Source: Mycobacterium sp. GA-1841
GTDB lineage: Bacteria; Actinomycetota; Actinomycetes; Mycobacteriales; Mycobacteriaceae
Reading direction: 5' to 3'
DNA length: 64,000 nt
NCBI RefSeq assembly: GCF_001954135.1
Contig: NZ_MBEQ01000017.1
Location: 62,001 to 126,000 of the forward strand
Shown: one piece after another, positions 37,992 through 47,198 of the stretch
How positions within the stretch are numbered: the first letter of the stretch is position 1
Layout of the letters: every line of letters starts with the position of its first letter
Position numbers and translations under genes: made by a program
Notes under the pieces: generated by a model
What the model saw: the letters and a program-made list of their open reading frames with translations, nothing else
The model's database searches: none
What the model was told of the DNA's origin: nothing

Positions 37992-38562
37992 CCCCGCCCA
38001 GTCGGGTGACATCGACGCGCTGGTCCGGCGTCGGCTTCGCGAGTTACGCGCCGAACGTGGGCTCACCCTGGAGGACGTGGCCCGTCGCGCTCAGATCGAC
38101 ATCTCGACGCTGAGCCGGCTGGAATCGGGCAAGCGCCGGCTGGCTCTCGATCATCTGCCCCGGCTGGCCACCGCCCTGTCGGTCAGCACCGATGAGTTGC
38201 TGCGCCCGCCGCAGGCCGAGGACCCCCGGGTGACCGGCGCGTCACACACCCACCACGACATCACCTACTGGCCGTTGACCCGCCAGGGACCGGCGGCCGG
38301 GCTGCACGCCTACAAGATCCGGATCAGTGCCCGACGCCGTAAGCCGCCCGCCGAGTTTCCCGTGCACGAGGGCCGCGACTGGATGTACGTGCTGTCCGGT
38401 CAGCTGCGGCTGATCCTCGGCGACCAGGATTTCATCGTCAAACCCGGTGAGGCCGTGGAGTTTTCGACGTGGACCCCGCACTGGTTCGGGACGGTCGACG
38501 GGCCGGTCGAGGCGATCACCATCTTGGGCCCGCACGGCGAGCAGCTACACCTGCACGCCTGA
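37981..38562 (+). CDS. XRE-family regulator with C-terminal cupin domain
   Basis: 193 aa. The HTH occupies residues 14-70 (RRRLRELRAERGLTLEDVA and TLSRLESGKRRLALDHLPRLA). The cupin domain lies at about 105-190, with the motif PVHEGRDWMYVLSGQLRLILG and PGEAVEFSTWTPHWFG, retaining His and Glu that often bind a metal or small ligand. Such regulators sense a metabolite and repress the divergent gene. Here that is the flavoprotein-methyltransferase fusion, 48 bp away. The transcript may be almost leaderless since the start codon is inside the likely operator. Confidence 0.88.
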   Translation: MQANPAQSGDIDALVRRRLRELRAERGLTLEDVARRAQIDISTLSRLESGKRRLALDHLPRLATALSVSTDELLRPPQAEDPRVTGASHTHHDITYWPLTRQGPAAGLHAYKIRISARRRKPPAEFPVHEGRDWMYVLSGQLRLILGDQDFIVKPGEAVEFSTWTPHWFGTVDGPVEAITILGPHGEQLHLHA

Positions 38563-38563
38563 C

Positions 38564-39661
38564 CTACAGATAGCCGGTCTGGTTCACCAGACGCACCGAC
38601 GAGCCGCCGTCGGCGTAGAACTCGGCGATCGACAAGGACGCCAGGTCCAGATGCAGCCGGTACAGGATGCCTTCGCCGGCATCGAGCGCCAGCCGCAGAA
38701 TGGTCTTGATCGGTGTCACGTGCGAGACCACCAGAACCGTTGCGGCCCCGTACTCGGCGATGATCCGGTCGCGGGCCCGGCGCACCCGGTGCGCCACCGC
38801 GTCGAAGCTCTCCCCGCCCGGTGGCTCGACACTGGTGTCCCGCAACCAACGCCGGTGCAGTTCCGGGTCCCGTTGTGCGGCTTCGGCGAAGGTCAATCCC
38901 TCCCACTCACCGAAGTCGGTTTCGATCAGGTCGTCGTCGACGCGGACGTCGACCCCGAGCGCCTTGGCGGCGGCCGTCGCAGTGTCATAGGCGCGCTCCA
39001 GCGGGGAGGTCAGCACCGCCGCGACCCCACCGCGGGCACCCAGGTACCGCGCGGCCGCGTCGGCCTGGCGGCGCCCCTCCTCGGTCAGCACCGGATTCCC
39101 ACGGCCCGAATAGCGCCGCGCGATGGACAATTCGGTCTGACCGTGGCGCAACAGCAGAAACCGCGTGGGCGCTCCGGTGGCGCCGGTCCATCCGGGCGCG
39201 GACAACGTCGGCTTCTCGGCGGCGACGGGTTCTACCGCCGGTGGATCGGTCACGATGCCGGCGGCGGCATCCATGGCCTCGTTGGCCAACCGGTCGGCAT
39301 GGCTGTTGCGGGCGCGCGGAATCCAGGTGTAGCTGACCCGCTCGAAACCTTCGGCCACCTCGACCGCCCGGCGCTGCAGCGGGATCAGGTCGGAATGCTT
39401 GACGCGCCAACGCCCCGACATCTGTTCCACCACCAGCTTGGAGTCCATCGAGACCGCCACCTCGTCGGCGCCCACCTCGGCGGCCGCCTCCAAACCTGCG
39501 ATGAGACCGCGGTATTCGGCGACGTTGTTGGTGGCCCGGCCGATCGACTCCTTGCGTTCGGCCAGTACCGCGGCATGGTCGGCGTCGAACACCACCGCCC
39601 CGTAGCCCGCCGGGCCCGGATTGCCGCGCGAACCTCCGTCGGCTTCGACCAATACCTTCAC
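38564..39661 (-). CDS. Bifunctional RNase HI / acid phosphatase (alpha-ribazole phosphatase-like)
   Basis: 365 aa, two domains. The N-terminal RNase H has the acidic quartet in VEADGGSRGNPG, NNVAEYRGLI, SMDSKLVVEQM and NSHADRLANEAMD; it degrades RNA in RNA-DNA hybrids. The C-terminal histidine phosphatase has the catalytic LLLRHGQTELS near residue 172, the TSPLERAYDTA block and the second His in VVSHVTPIKTI. In M. tuberculosis Rv2228c both activities were shown, and the phosphatase part resembles CobC of cobalamin synthesis. The GTG at 39661 overlaps the upstream stop (GTGA), which decides the start. Confidence 0.94.
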   Translation of the reverse strand: MKVLVEADGGSRGNPGPAGYGAVVFDADHAAVLAERKESIGRATNNVAEYRGLIAGLEAAAEVGADEVAVSMDSKLVVEQMSGRWRVKHSDLIPLQRRAVEVAEGFERVSYTWIPRARNSHADRLANEAMDAAAGIVTDPPAVEPVAAEKPTLSAPGWTGATGAPTRFLLLRHGQTELSIARRYSGRGNPVLTEEGRRQADAAARYLGARGGVAAVLTSPLERAYDTATAAAKALGVDVRVDDDLIETDFGEWEGLTFAEAAQRDPELHRRWLRDTSVEPPGGESFDAVAHRVRRARDRIIAEYGAATVLVVSHVTPIKTILRLALDAGEGILYRLHLDLASLSIAEFYADGGSSVRLVNQTGYL

Positions 39662-40386
39662 TGCTTGATCCGCAACAGAATTGCCCCGCACTCGGGGCAG
39701 CGCAGCACGTCGTCCTCGGCGGCCGCGGCGATGCGGGCGCTCTCACCGCGGTCGATCTCGATGCGGCAGGCACCGCAGCGGCGGCCCTGCAGCAATCCTG
39801 CCCCCGGGCCGCCGCGGGCCCGCTGACGTTCGTAGAGCTCGACGAGTTCGCGGTCGATGAGGTTCACCAGACCATCACGGCGCGTCACCGCCTGGTGGCG
39901 GGACTGGTCGATCTCCACCAGCGCAGCGTCCCGGGCCTGCTGCGCCGTCGACAACGCGCTCTGGAGGTCGTCGATGCGCTGCAACGCCTCGGCCTGGCGG
40001 CCCGCCAGCTCCTCACGGCGTTCCATGATCTCCAGCAGGGAGTCCTCCAGGCTGGATTGCCTGCGCTCCAACGTTTCCAGCTCGTGTTGGATCTCGGCGA
40101 CCTGCTTGGCACCCACCGTGCCACCGTCGATCAGCTTCCGGTCGCGGTCTTCGCGCTGGCGCACCGAGTCGATCTCGCTTTCGAGCTTGGTCACCTGGGC
40201 ATCCAGATCCTCCAAGGCGATGCCCAGAACCGCCAGGCCGTCGTTGGCCGCAGCGTGCTCGGCCTGCGCCTCGTCCACCTGCTTCTGCTCGGCCAGGTGT
40301 TTGGCCCGATGCTCGAGGCGCCCGAGTTCGGCATCGACCTCGGTCAGCCCGAGAAGCGAACGTTGTTGTTTTACTTCGGCTTTCAT
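39658..40386 (-). CDS. Coiled-coil zinc-ribbon protein (Rv2229c-like)
   Basis: 242 aa. Residues 1-180 form a long antiparallel coiled coil rich in Glu, Gln, Arg and Leu (for example LETLERRQSSLEDSLLEIME). The C-terminus holds a four-cysteine zinc ribbon, CGACRIEIDR and CPECGAILL. Proteins of this build, like CT398/HP0958, bind RNA or sigma factors in other bacteria; in actinobacteria the role is not settled. It sits between the Nif3-like gene and the RNase H gene and overlaps the latter by 4 bp. Confidence 0.9.
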   Translation of the reverse strand: MKAEVKQQRSLLGLTEVDAELGRLEHRAKHLAEQKQVDEAQAEHAAANDGLAVLGIALEDLDAQVTKLESEIDSVRQREDRDRKLIDGGTVGAKQVAEIQHELETLERRQSSLEDSLLEIMERREELAGRQAEALQRIDDLQSALSTAQQARDAALVEIDQSRHQAVTRRDGLVNLIDRELVELYERQRARGGPGAGLLQGRRCGACRIEIDRGESARIAAAAEDDVLRCPECGAILLRIKQ

Positions 40387-40438
40387 GCCCTGACTTTCAT
40401 AGTGCTATTGGTTTTCCGGCATTGTTGTGTCATTGCGT

Positions 40439-41560
40439 TCAACACTCGACGTTCCACGGGTCGGTCCGCACCGAGCTCACCCACACGTCCACGGCATCAC
40501 CGAACTGCCCACGGAGTACCCCGGCCGCCTGCGCGCACCACGGGAACTCACTGGCCCAGTGCGCCACATCGACCAGGGCCACCGGTGAGGCCCGACGATG
40601 CTCGTCGGCAGGGTGGTGACGCAGATCGGAGGTGACGTACGCCTGTACACCGGCGCGCGCCACCACGCCCAGCAGGGAATCACCTGCTCCCCCGCAGACC
40701 GCGACCCGCGACACCATGGCGTCGGGGTCACCGCTGGTCCGCACTCCCCACGAGGTGGCCGGCAGTGCGGCGCGGACCCGGGAGGCGAAGGCCGACAACG
40801 GTTCCGGGGTGGCAAGTGCACCGATCCGGCCGATTCCCACATCGGTGGGGATCGGTGCCAGCGCGACGATGTCGAACGCGGGCTCCTCGTAGGGGTGCGC
40901 GGCGCGCAGTGCGGCCAGCACCGTCGCACGCAACGCCGACGGCGCGATCATCTCCACCCGGTCCTCGGTCACCTGCTCGACGGTGCCCACCACGCCGATC
41001 GTCGGGTCGGCCCCCTCGTGCGGCAGGAACTGACCGGTCCCCGTCACACTCCAACTGCAGTGCGAGTAGTCGCCGATGCGTCCGGCCCCGGCGTCGAACA
41101 TGGCCTCCCGCACCGTCTCGGCGTCGGAGGCCGGCACGAAGACCACCCACTTGTCCAGATCCGGGCCCGGCGCCCCAGGTGAGAGCACGGCCTCGACCCT
41201 CAGGTCGAGCGCCTCGGCCAAGGCGTCGGACACCCCGGGCGAGGCCGAATCGGCGTTGGTGTGGGCGGTGAACAGGGCGCGGCCGGTGCGGATCAGCCGA
41301 TGGATCAACGAACCCTTGGCGGTGTCGGCGGCCACGGTGTCCACCCCACGCAGCAGCAGCGGATGGTGGGCCAGCAGCAGTCCCCGTTCGGGCACCTCGT
41401 CGATCACCGATTCGGTGGCGTCGACGGCGATCGTCACCGATTCGACCGGCTCATCGGGATCACCACACACCAACCCCACCGAGTCCCAGTCGTGGGCGAG
41501 ATGCGGCGGGTAGGCCGCGTCCAACGCGGCGATCACCTCCGCGAGGCGGACCCCACTCAT
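40439..41560 (-). CDS. Nif3/YbgI-family metal-binding protein (Rv2230c-like)
   Basis: 373 aa, of the long form with an inserted PII-like domain between the two Nif3 halves. Metal-binding residues are in [14 protein letters not shown] near residue 62 and in [11 protein letters not shown] near 320, with THTN-like [10 protein letters not shown] near 95. The insert runs about residues 135-235 and contains [21 protein letters not shown] and [10 protein letters not shown]. Family members are proposed GTP cyclohydrolase type 1-like hydrolases, but the substrate is disputed. The ATG at 41560 overlaps the cobC stop (ATGA). Confidence 0.9.
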   Translation of the reverse strand: MSGVRLAEVIAALDAAYPPHLAHDWDSVGLVCGDPDEPVESVTIAVDATESVIDEVPERGLLLAHHPLLLRGVDTVAADTAKGSLIHRLIRTGRALFTAHTNADSASPGVSDALAEALDLRVEAVLSPGAPGPDLDKWVVFVPASDAETVREAMFDAGAGRIGDYSHCSWSVTGTGQFLPHEGADPTIGVVGTVEQVTEDRVEMIAPSALRATVLAALRAAHPYEEPAFDIVALAPIPTDVGIGRIGALATPEPLSAFASRVRAALPATSWGVRTSGDPDAMVSRVAVCGGAGDSLLGVVARAGVQAYVTSDLRHHPADEHRRASPVALVDVAHWASEFPWCAQAAGVLRGQFGDAVDVWVSSVRTDPWNVEC

Positions 41561-42624
41561 TGCAGCACCTCCGTCATGGCGTCGACCAGCACCGGCCACT
41601 CCGGCCGCACCGCGGCGCGCAGGTGGTCAGCCGGCAGGCCCACGAACGTATCGCAGCGGCGCACCGCAATGCCCTTGCTTTCCAGATGTTTTCGCATCAA
41701 CTCGGCGTCGGGCACGGTGAACAGGACAAACGGCGCGGCGCCGGGCACCACGTCCAGTCCGAGGCCATGCAGCCCGGCAGCCATGGCGGCGCGCAGGTCG
41801 GCCAGCCGGCAGGCCCGGTCGTCGGCCTCGGCCACCGCCTCGGGGCTGCTCGCCGAGGCGATGGCCTCCAGTTGCAGCGTGCCCAGCGGCCAGTGCGCAC
41901 GCGGCGCGGTCAGCCTGGCCAGCACGTCAGGCCCGCCGAGGGCGTATCCGACCCGCAGCCCGGCCAGCGCCCAGGTCTTGGTGAGGCTGCGCAGCACCAG
42001 CACGTCGGGCAGAGATTGCCCGGCCAGGGTCTCGGCCTCTCCCGAGATGGCGTCGGCGAAGGCCTCGTCGACCACCACCAGCCGGCCCGGCCGGCGCAGC
42101 GCCAGGATGTCCTCGCGGCGGTGCAGCACCCCGGTCGGATTGGTCGGGTTGCCGATCACCACCAGATCCGCGTCCTCGGGCACATCAGCGCCCGTCAGGG
42201 CGAACGGTGCGGGCAGCACGACGTGGTGGATCGGCACCCCGGCCGCCTGCAGCACCGCTTCCGGTTCGGTGAACGACGGCGCGATGAGGGCGGCCAGTTT
42301 CCAGCGAGTAGCGGAGGCGGATCGCGCATGAACCGGCCGCAACCCGGCCAACAGGGCGAAACCCTCGGCGCCGCCGGCCAGCAGGGCCACCTCGTCCACA
42401 CCGCGACCGTGGCGCGCGGCGACCGCCTCGACGGCGCGGCGCTGATCGGCCTGGCTCGGGTAATTGCCCAGATCGGGCAGCCGCGCGGCCAGCCGGTCGG
42501 TCAGCCAGACCGGCGGACCGCCCGGGCGGACGTTGACGGCGAAGTCCAGCATGCCCGGCAAGGCGGCCTGGTCGCCGTGGTAGCGGGCCGCTGCACGGGT
42601 CCCGCCGGGAGGTGGGCACAGCAC
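41557..42624 (-). CDS. cobC: Threonine-phosphate decarboxylase-like PLP aminotransferase
   Basis: 355-aa fold-type I PLP protein annotated CobC in mycobacteria (Rv2231c). The PLP lysine is in [21 protein letters not shown], preceded by [10 protein letters not shown] and [10 protein letters not shown] with the aspartate that contacts the pyridine nitrogen. It resembles CobD/HisC-type enzymes that make aminopropanol phosphate for the cobalamin nucleotide loop; histidinol-phosphate aminotransferase activity is the alternative. Start GTG 42624. The unrelated cobD (CbiB) gene downstream uses its product, which supports the assignment. Confidence 0.88.
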   Translation of the reverse strand: MLCPPPGGTRAAARYHGDQAALPGMLDFAVNVRPGGPPVWLTDRLAARLPDLGNYPSQADQRRAVEAVAARHGRGVDEVALLAGGAEGFALLAGLRPVHARSASATRWKLAALIAPSFTEPEAVLQAAGVPIHHVVLPAPFALTGADVPEDADLVVIGNPTNPTGVLHRREDILALRRPGRLVVVDEAFADAISGEAETLAGQSLPDVLVLRSLTKTWALAGLRVGYALGGPDVLARLTAPRAHWPLGTLQLEAIASASSPEAVAEADDRACRLADLRAAMAAGLHGLGLDVVPGAAPFVLFTVPDAELMRKHLESKGIAVRRCDTFVGLPADHLRAAVRPEWPVLVDAMTEVLQ

Positions 42625-42687
42625 AGCACGACCCTAATGGTCGGGCCGCCCAGCTGGGCATCCGGAGGACTGCGGGAGAATGGGCAC

Positions 42688-43365
42688 GTGACTGACACGC
42701 TGGAGCTCACCCGACCGCAGCTGGTGCTGTTCGACCTCGACGGCACCCTGACCGATTCTGCGGCCGGAATCGTGTCGAGTTTCCGCCATGCCCTGACGCA
42801 CGTGGGTGCCGTGGTCCCCGAGGGGGACCTGGCCGGGCGCATCGTCGGCCCGCCCATGCACGAGACGTTGCGGCTGTTGAGTGCGGGCGCGACGAGCTTT
42901 GACGCCGACGCCGCCATCACGGCCTACCGGTCGGACTACACCAGCCGCGGCTGGGCGATGAACAGCCTGTTCGACGGTGTCGAGGCGCTGCTGGCGGATC
43001 TGCAGGCATCGGGGGTGCGATTGGCCGTGGCCACCTCGAAGGCCGAGCCCACCGCGCGACGCATCCTGGAGCATTTCGGTCTGGACGGCTACTTCGAGGT
43101 GATCGCCGGGGCCAGCCCCGACGGTGTCCGTGCGGCCAAGGCCGATGTGGTGGCCTACGCGCTGGCCCAGCTGCAGCCGCTGCCGCAGCGGGTGCTGATG
43201 GTCGGTGACCGGTCGCACGACGTCGAGGGCGCGGCCCAGCACGGCATCGACACCGTGGTGGTCGGCTGGGGCTATGGCGCCGCCGATTTCACCGGGCCGG
43301 CCGCGGTGACCGCCCACGCCCACGTCGACTCCGTCTCCGCGCTGCGCGAGGTGCTCGGTGTCTGA
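42688..43365 (+). CDS. ptkA: HAD-superfamily phosphatase (PtkA-like)
   Basis: 225-aa HAD hydrolase of the phosphoglycolate phosphatase type. Motif I is LVLFDLDGTLTDS, motif II VATSKAEPTARR with Thr-Ser, motif III includes the lysine in RAAKADVV, and motif IV is VMVGDRSHDVEGA. M. tuberculosis Rv2232 was described as tyrosine kinase PtkA acting on PtpA; its extra N-terminal extension is missing here with the GTG start at 42688. An in-frame ATG at 42637 would add 17 residues. The gene overlaps ptpA by 8 bp, keeping the ptkA-ptpA pair. Confidence 0.85.
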   Translation: MTDTLELTRPQLVLFDLDGTLTDSAAGIVSSFRHALTHVGAVVPEGDLAGRIVGPPMHETLRLLSAGATSFDADAAITAYRSDYTSRGWAMNSLFDGVEALLADLQASGVRLAVATSKAEPTARRILEHFGLDGYFEVIAGASPDGVRAAKADVVAYALAQLQPLPQRVLMVGDRSHDVEGAAQHGIDTVVVGWGYGAADFTGPAAVTAHAHVDSVSALREVLGV

Positions 43366-43888
43366 GCGGCGGGCAGGAGGCCAGCAACCGGGGAATCAGC
43401 ACAGTCTGCATGTGACGTTCGTGTGCTCGGGCAACATTTGCCGGTCGCCGATGGCCGAGAAGATGTTCGCCCACCAGATCCGCGAGCGCGGGCTTTCCGA
43501 GGTGGTCCGGGTGAGCAGCGCCGGCACCGGCGGCTGGCATGCCGGTGACGGCGCCGACGAGCGTGCCTGCCTGGTGCTGCGTGAGCGCGGCTATCCGAGC
43601 GAGCACGTCGCCGCCCAGGTGTGCGACGACCATCTGGACGCCGACCTGGTCGTGGCACTGGGCCGCAACCACCTGCGCATCCTGACCGATCTCGGCGTGG
43701 CGGGCGACCGGGTGCGGATGCTGCGCTCCTTCGACCCTCGCTCGGGTGCCCATGTGCCCGATGTGGAGGACCCGTACTACGGCACCAAGCCCGATTTCGA
43801 GGAGGCGTTCACCGTGATCGAGGCCGCACTGCCCGGTTTGCATACCTGGGTCGACGCCGAGCTGGCCGCCCGGGGGATCCTGGTCTGA
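43358..43888 (+). CDS. ptpA: Low-molecular-weight protein tyrosine phosphatase PtpA
   Basis: 176 aa. The phosphate loop CX5R is VCSGNICRSP with nucleophile Cys23 and Arg29, and the general acid is the aspartate in VEDPYY near residue 136. M. tuberculosis PtpA is secreted into macrophages and blocks phagosome maturation, but saprophytic species also have it, so an intracellular role is likely here. The N-terminus from GTG 43358 is about a dozen residues longer than the tuberculosis protein. It starts inside the HAD gene and its stop overlaps the SURF1 ATG by one base (TGATG). Confidence 0.93.
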   Translation: MSERRAGGQQPGNQHSLHVTFVCSGNICRSPMAEKMFAHQIRERGLSEVVRVSSAGTGGWHAGDGADERACLVLRERGYPSEHVAAQVCDDHLDADLVVALGRNHLRILTDLGVAGDRVRMLRSFDPRSGAHVPDVEDPYYGTKPDFEEAFTVIEAALPGLHTWVDAELAARGILV

Positions 43889-44718
43889 TGCGACGCCTGA
43901 CCTTCCTGCTGCGGCCCCAGTGGGTGGCGTTGTTCGTCGTGGTGGTCGCGTTCGCGTATTTGTGCTTCACCGTCCTGGCCCCCTGGCAGCTGGGTAAGAA
44001 CACCAAGACCTCACGGGAGAACGACCAGATCAGCCACTCGCTGCAGGCGGATCCGGTTCCGGTGACCACCCTGCTGCCGCAGCAGGATTCGGCTGCGCCC
44101 GACGCCCAGTGGCAACGCGTTACCGCGACCGGCCGCTACCTTCCCGAGGGCCAGGTACTGGCCCGGCTGCGGGTGGTCGACGGTGAACCGGCCTTCGAGG
44201 TGCTCACCCCGTTCGCGGTGGATGGTGGCCCGGTGGTGCTGGTGAACCGCGGCTACATCCGCCCGGTCGACGGAAACAAGGTGCCCGAGTTCGCCCCGCC
44301 GCCGACCACACCGGTGACGATCACCGCGCGCCTGCGTGATTCCGAGGCCCTGGCCGTCGGCAAGGAACCGTTTCGCAGCGAGGACGGCGCACAGCAGGTG
44401 TATTCGATCAACACCGGCCAGATCGCCTCGCTCACCGGGGTGGCGCTGACCGGGTCGTACCTGCAGCTGGTGGCCGACCAGCCCGGCGGGCTCGGCGAGA
44501 TCTCCCTGCCCCACCTCGATGCCGGGCCGTTCCTGTCCTACGGCATCCAGTGGATCGCGTTCGGCATCGTCGCCCCGCTCGGGTTGGGTTATTTCGTCTA
44601 TGCGGAGCTTCAGCAGCGCCGCCGCGAACGGGCCGCCGCGCAGGCCGAGGCGGCCGCGCCGCCCCGGGAACTCACCCGCGAGGAGAAGATCGCCGACCGC
44701 TACGGCAAGCGGCGCTGA
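43888..44718 (+). CDS. SURF1-family cytochrome oxidase assembly protein (Rv2235-like)
   Basis: 276 aa with the SURF1 plan: an N-terminal membrane helix (WVALFVVVVAFAYLCFTVLAPWQLG) with the family Trp-Gln-Leu-Gly-Lys end, a large outside domain with GGPVVLVNRGYIRP near residue 110, and a C-terminal helix (GIQWIAFGIVAPLGLGYFVY). SURF1 helps haem insertion or assembly of the aa3 cytochrome c oxidase. The tail is cytoplasmic, rich in Glu, Arg and Ala (LTREEKIADRYGKRR). It is the last gene of the ptkA-ptpA unit, convergent with cobD across a 25-bp tandem repeat. Confidence 0.9.
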   Translation: MRRLTFLLRPQWVALFVVVVAFAYLCFTVLAPWQLGKNTKTSRENDQISHSLQADPVPVTTLLPQQDSAAPDAQWQRVTATGRYLPEGQVLARLRVVDGEPAFEVLTPFAVDGGPVVLVNRGYIRPVDGNKVPEFAPPPTTPVTITARLRDSEALAVGKEPFRSEDGAQQVYSINTGQIASLTGVALTGSYLQLVADQPGGLGEISLPHLDAGPFLSYGIQWIAFGIVAPLGLGYFVYAELQQRRRERAAAQAEAAAPPRELTREEKIADRYGKRR

Positions 44719-44725
44719 GCCCGAC

Positions 44726-44800
44726 GCGGCTGGGGCCGCTGATGACTAATGCGGCCGGGGCCGCTGATGACCAATGCGGCCGGGGCCGCTGATGAACAAG
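44726..44800. repeat. 25-bp tandem repeat (minisatellite) over the cobD stop codon
   Basis: Three full copies: 44726-44750, 44751-44775 and 44776-44800. Each has the palindromic core GCGGCCGGGGCCGC (first copy with one T) and the linker TGATGACCAAT or a close variant. On the minus strand the repeat encodes the C-terminal tail of CobD in shifting frames, since 25 is not a multiple of three. The TAG of cobD (44746-44748) is inside the first linker. Confidence 0.92.
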
Positions 44801-45696
44801 GCGACGAGGGCCGCGCCGAGCTGTACCGCGCGCGAAAGCCGCACCGTCCGGGCCACATCGGCCACCTCGGGGATGCGCCCGTCGCCAAGGGTGGGCCGGA
44901 TCTCCAGCTGATGCGCGTACTGCGTCGGGCCGCCCAGACGTACCCCGAGTGCCCCGGCGAAGGAGGCTTCGGCGACCCCGGCGTTCGGGCTGGGGTGGCG
45001 GGCCGCATCGCGCCGCCAGGCTTGCAGTGCCGCGCGCGGTGAGCCGTCCACGATCGGCGCACACACCGCGGCCAGCACCCCGGTCAACCGGGCCGGCAGA
45101 TAGTTCAGCACATCGTCGAATCGGGCTGCGGCCCAGCCGAACCGGGTATAGCGCGGCGAACGGTGTCCGATCATGGCGTCGAGCGTGTTGGCGCCCCGGT
45201 ACACCAGCACGCCGGGGACCCCGGCGATCGCTGCCCAGAACAACGGGGCCACCTGCGCGTCGGAAGTGTTCTCCGCCAACGACTCCACGGTGGCCCGGGT
45301 CAGGCCCGAGGCGTCGAGCGCGGCCGGATCCCGTCCACACAACGAGGGCAACAGGGCTCGCGCACCGTCGATGTCGTCGGTCTGCAGCAGCGTGGCCATC
45401 TGAGAACCCACCCGGTTCAGCGAGGTCCCGCCGAGCGCGACGTAGGTGGCCACGGCGGTCACCCAGATCTGGTCCCGACGCCCCGAGGCCCAGCCCAGCC
45501 CGGCCAGCGCGCCCAGCAACAGCCCGGTGTGCAGCACGCCGGCGCGCCGGTTGTCGGCGTAGGTCAGCTTTTCCAACCGTGCTGCGGCAGTTCCGAAACC
45601 CGCCACCGGGTGCCCACGTCGCGGATCACCGAGCAGTGCGTCGGCCACGAACCCGACGGCGATGCCCACGGTTCGGTGGCTTCTGCGCGCAAACAC
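44746..45696 (-). CDS. cobD: Adenosylcobinamide-phosphate synthase (CbiB/CobD)
   Basis: Integral membrane enzyme that attaches aminopropanol (phosphate) to adenosylcobyric acid. Family blocks: [22 protein letters not shown] near the N-terminus, the [20 protein letters not shown] motif near residue 135, [27 protein letters not shown] near 170 and [23 protein letters not shown] near 235. The last 17 residues ([17 protein letters not shown]) are encoded by the tandem repeat and are unlikely to be conserved. The start at 45696 is 35 bp from the divergent DUF2236 gene. Confidence 0.92.
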   Translation of the reverse strand: MFARRSHRTVGIAVGFVADALLGDPRRGHPVAGFGTAAARLEKLTYADNRRAGVLHTGLLLGALAGLGWASGRRDQIWVTAVATYVALGGTSLNRVGSQMATLLQTDDIDGARALLPSLCGRDPAALDASGLTRATVESLAENTSDAQVAPLFWAAIAGVPGVLVYRGANTLDAMIGHRSPRYTRFGWAAARFDDVLNYLPARLTGVLAAVCAPIVDGSPRAALQAWRRDAARHPSPNAGVAEASFAGALGVRLGGPTQYAHQLEIRPTLGDGRIPEVADVARTVRLSRAVQLGAALVALFISGPGRIGHQRPRPH

Positions 45697-45731
45697 CCCG
45701 GCAGCGTCTCACAGGTGGTCTACTCGACTTC

Positions 45732-46559
45732 ATGAGGCTGGGTCCACCACGTCGGCCGCGACGGGTCACCGATCTGCTCAATCCGGCAGGGGCACTGCTC
45801 CCCGCGGCCAACGTCATCATGCAGTTGTCCTCCCCCGGCGTCGGCTACGGCGTCCTGGAGAGTCCGGTGGACAGCGGCAACGTCTACAAGCACCCGTTCA
45901 AACGGGCCCGCACCACCGGCACGTACCTGGCCGCGGCCACCATGGGCACCGACGCCGACCGTGCGCTGCTGCGCACCCAGATCGACAAGGTGCACGCGCA
46001 GGTCCGGTCGCGCCCGTCAAGCCCGGTGTCCTACAACGCTTTCGACCCGAAGCTGCAGCTGTGGGTGGCGGCCTGCCTGTACCGGTATTACGTCGACATG
46101 CACGAGTTCCTCTACGGCCCGCTCGACGACGAGTCGGCCGACGCGATCTATGCCGACGCCCGCACCCTGGGCACCACCTTGCAGGTACGCGACGACATGT
46201 GGCCGGCCGACCGCGACGCCTTCGACGCGTACTGGAAGCAGTCCCTGCAGGATCTGCGGATCGACCCGCCGGTGCGCGAACACCTGCACGGCGTGGCCGC
46301 GATGGTGTTCTTACCGGCGCCGCTGCGGTTGCTGGCAGGTCGCTTCAACCTGTTCGCCACCACCGGGTTTCTGCCCGCCGAGTTCCGCGACCACATGCGG
46401 ATGACCTGGACACCCGATGACCGGCGGCGCTTCGAGCGGTTGTTGACCGCCCTGCGGGTCGCCGATCGGGTCATCCCCCGTGAGGTGTGGCGGCTGGGTT
46501 ATCAGCTCTACTTGTGGGACATGCGGATCCGCAACCGGCTCGGTAAGCGGGTGGTCTGA
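45732..46559 (+). CDS. DUF2236 (MpaB-like oxygenase) family protein (Rv2237-like)
   Basis: 275 aa from ATG 45732; the frame is open upstream but antisense to cobD there. DUF2236 traits are visible: [35 protein letters not shown] near residue 30, [27 protein letters not shown] near 120, [15 protein letters not shown] and the C-terminal [10 protein letters not shown]. The family includes latex-clearing protein and MpaB-type oxygenases with one histidine-bound haem or metal; a His in the VHAQ and DMHEF segments could serve. Substrate unknown. Confidence 0.88.
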   Translation: MRLGPPRRPRRVTDLLNPAGALLPAANVIMQLSSPGVGYGVLESPVDSGNVYKHPFKRARTTGTYLAAATMGTDADRALLRTQIDKVHAQVRSRPSSPVSYNAFDPKLQLWVAACLYRYYVDMHEFLYGPLDDESADAIYADARTLGTTLQVRDDMWPADRDAFDAYWKQSLQDLRIDPPVREHLHGVAAMVFLPAPLRLLAGRFNLFATTGFLPAEFRDHMRMTWTPDDRRRFERLLTALRVADRVIPREVWRLGYQLYLWDMRIRNRLGKRVV

Positions 46560-46592
46560 ACGCTGCGGATATGATCCGACGCGGAGGAGCCC

Positions 46593-47099
46593 TTGAAAGA
46601 CCTGATTGCCCTGGTTGCCGTGTCGTCGGCAATCGGATTCGCGTTAGGCGGCCTCAAGTCGTCGGCTCCCCCTGTCGAAGCCCCTGAGATTCCCGCTCCG
46701 CCGCTGCCCCGGGCGGGGGTCTACACCGTCACCGAAACCGCGTCCGGCACCGCAGTGGCGCCTGACGAATGGACACTGTCCGGCTGCGGTTCACGGTGTC
46801 TGCGGGTGCTGTCCACCGACGTCGACGGCTCGTGGCAGCTGGACCTGTCGTGGACCCCGTCTGCCGATCGGCATCACGGCGCCTGGGTCGGTGAACGCCT
46901 GAGCCCCGGCGAGCACTGCTTCGTCGGCGCCCCGGACGAGTACACAACGGATCCGGTCCCGTTCAAGTACGTGATCCGGCCCGATCTCACCGGGTTCGTC
47001 AACATGAAGTTCACCCGGGACAACCCGTCGTGCCGCGGCGAAACCGGGATGCGTGGCCAACAACTCGCTCTCACCCGCGCGAAGGCGGTGTGGTCGTAG
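46593..47099 (+). CDS. Secreted hypothetical protein, TTG start
   Basis: 168 aa. A strong GGAGGAG lies six to ten bases before TTG 46593. The N-terminal segment LIALVAVSSAIGFALGGLKS is a signal peptide or anchor, followed by a Pro-rich linker. The mature part has four cysteines (SGCGSRCLRV, EHCFVG, PSCRGE) that can form two disulphides, and a beta-rich pattern (SWQLDLSWTP, KYVIRPDLTGFVNMKF) like the small beta-barrel domains of mycobacterial PknB-extracellular-type or serine protease-linked secreted proteins. I do not know its function. It begins the region not seen in the tuberculosis order. Confidence 0.8.
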   Translation: MKDLIALVAVSSAIGFALGGLKSSAPPVEAPEIPAPPLPRAGVYTVTETASGTAVAPDEWTLSGCGSRCLRVLSTDVDGSWQLDLSWTPSADRHHGAWVGERLSPGEHCFVGAPDEYTTDPVPFKYVIRPDLTGFVNMKFTRDNPSCRGETGMRGQQLALTRAKAVWS

Positions 47100-47116
47100 G
47101 ACTTTGGCACCCAGCG

Positions 47117-47137
47117 CCGGCATGCCGGACCGATATG
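47117..47137. promoter_or_regulatory. Palindrome and GATATGA motif upstream of response regulator 1
   Basis: CCGGCATGCCGG (47117-47128) is a perfect 12-bp palindrome 17 bp after the preceding stop; it may be a terminator stem. Right after it comes CGATATGAG (47131-47139), a motif that recurs before the other genes of this island. Confidence 0.4.
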
Positions 47138-47198
47138 AGTTTGGTATGAACCATGTGACAGTCGGCTATGCCTCCGGACAATGGGATCTATGGCGGCG

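Noticed and set aside
41560..42687. Upstream extension of the HAD phosphatase frame
   Set aside because: Antisense to cobC; the HAD fold begins after GTG 42688.
44949..45731. Upstream extension of the DUF2236 frame
   Set aside because: Antisense to cobD with Arg/Pro-rich shadow composition; the family N-terminus starts at ATG 45732.
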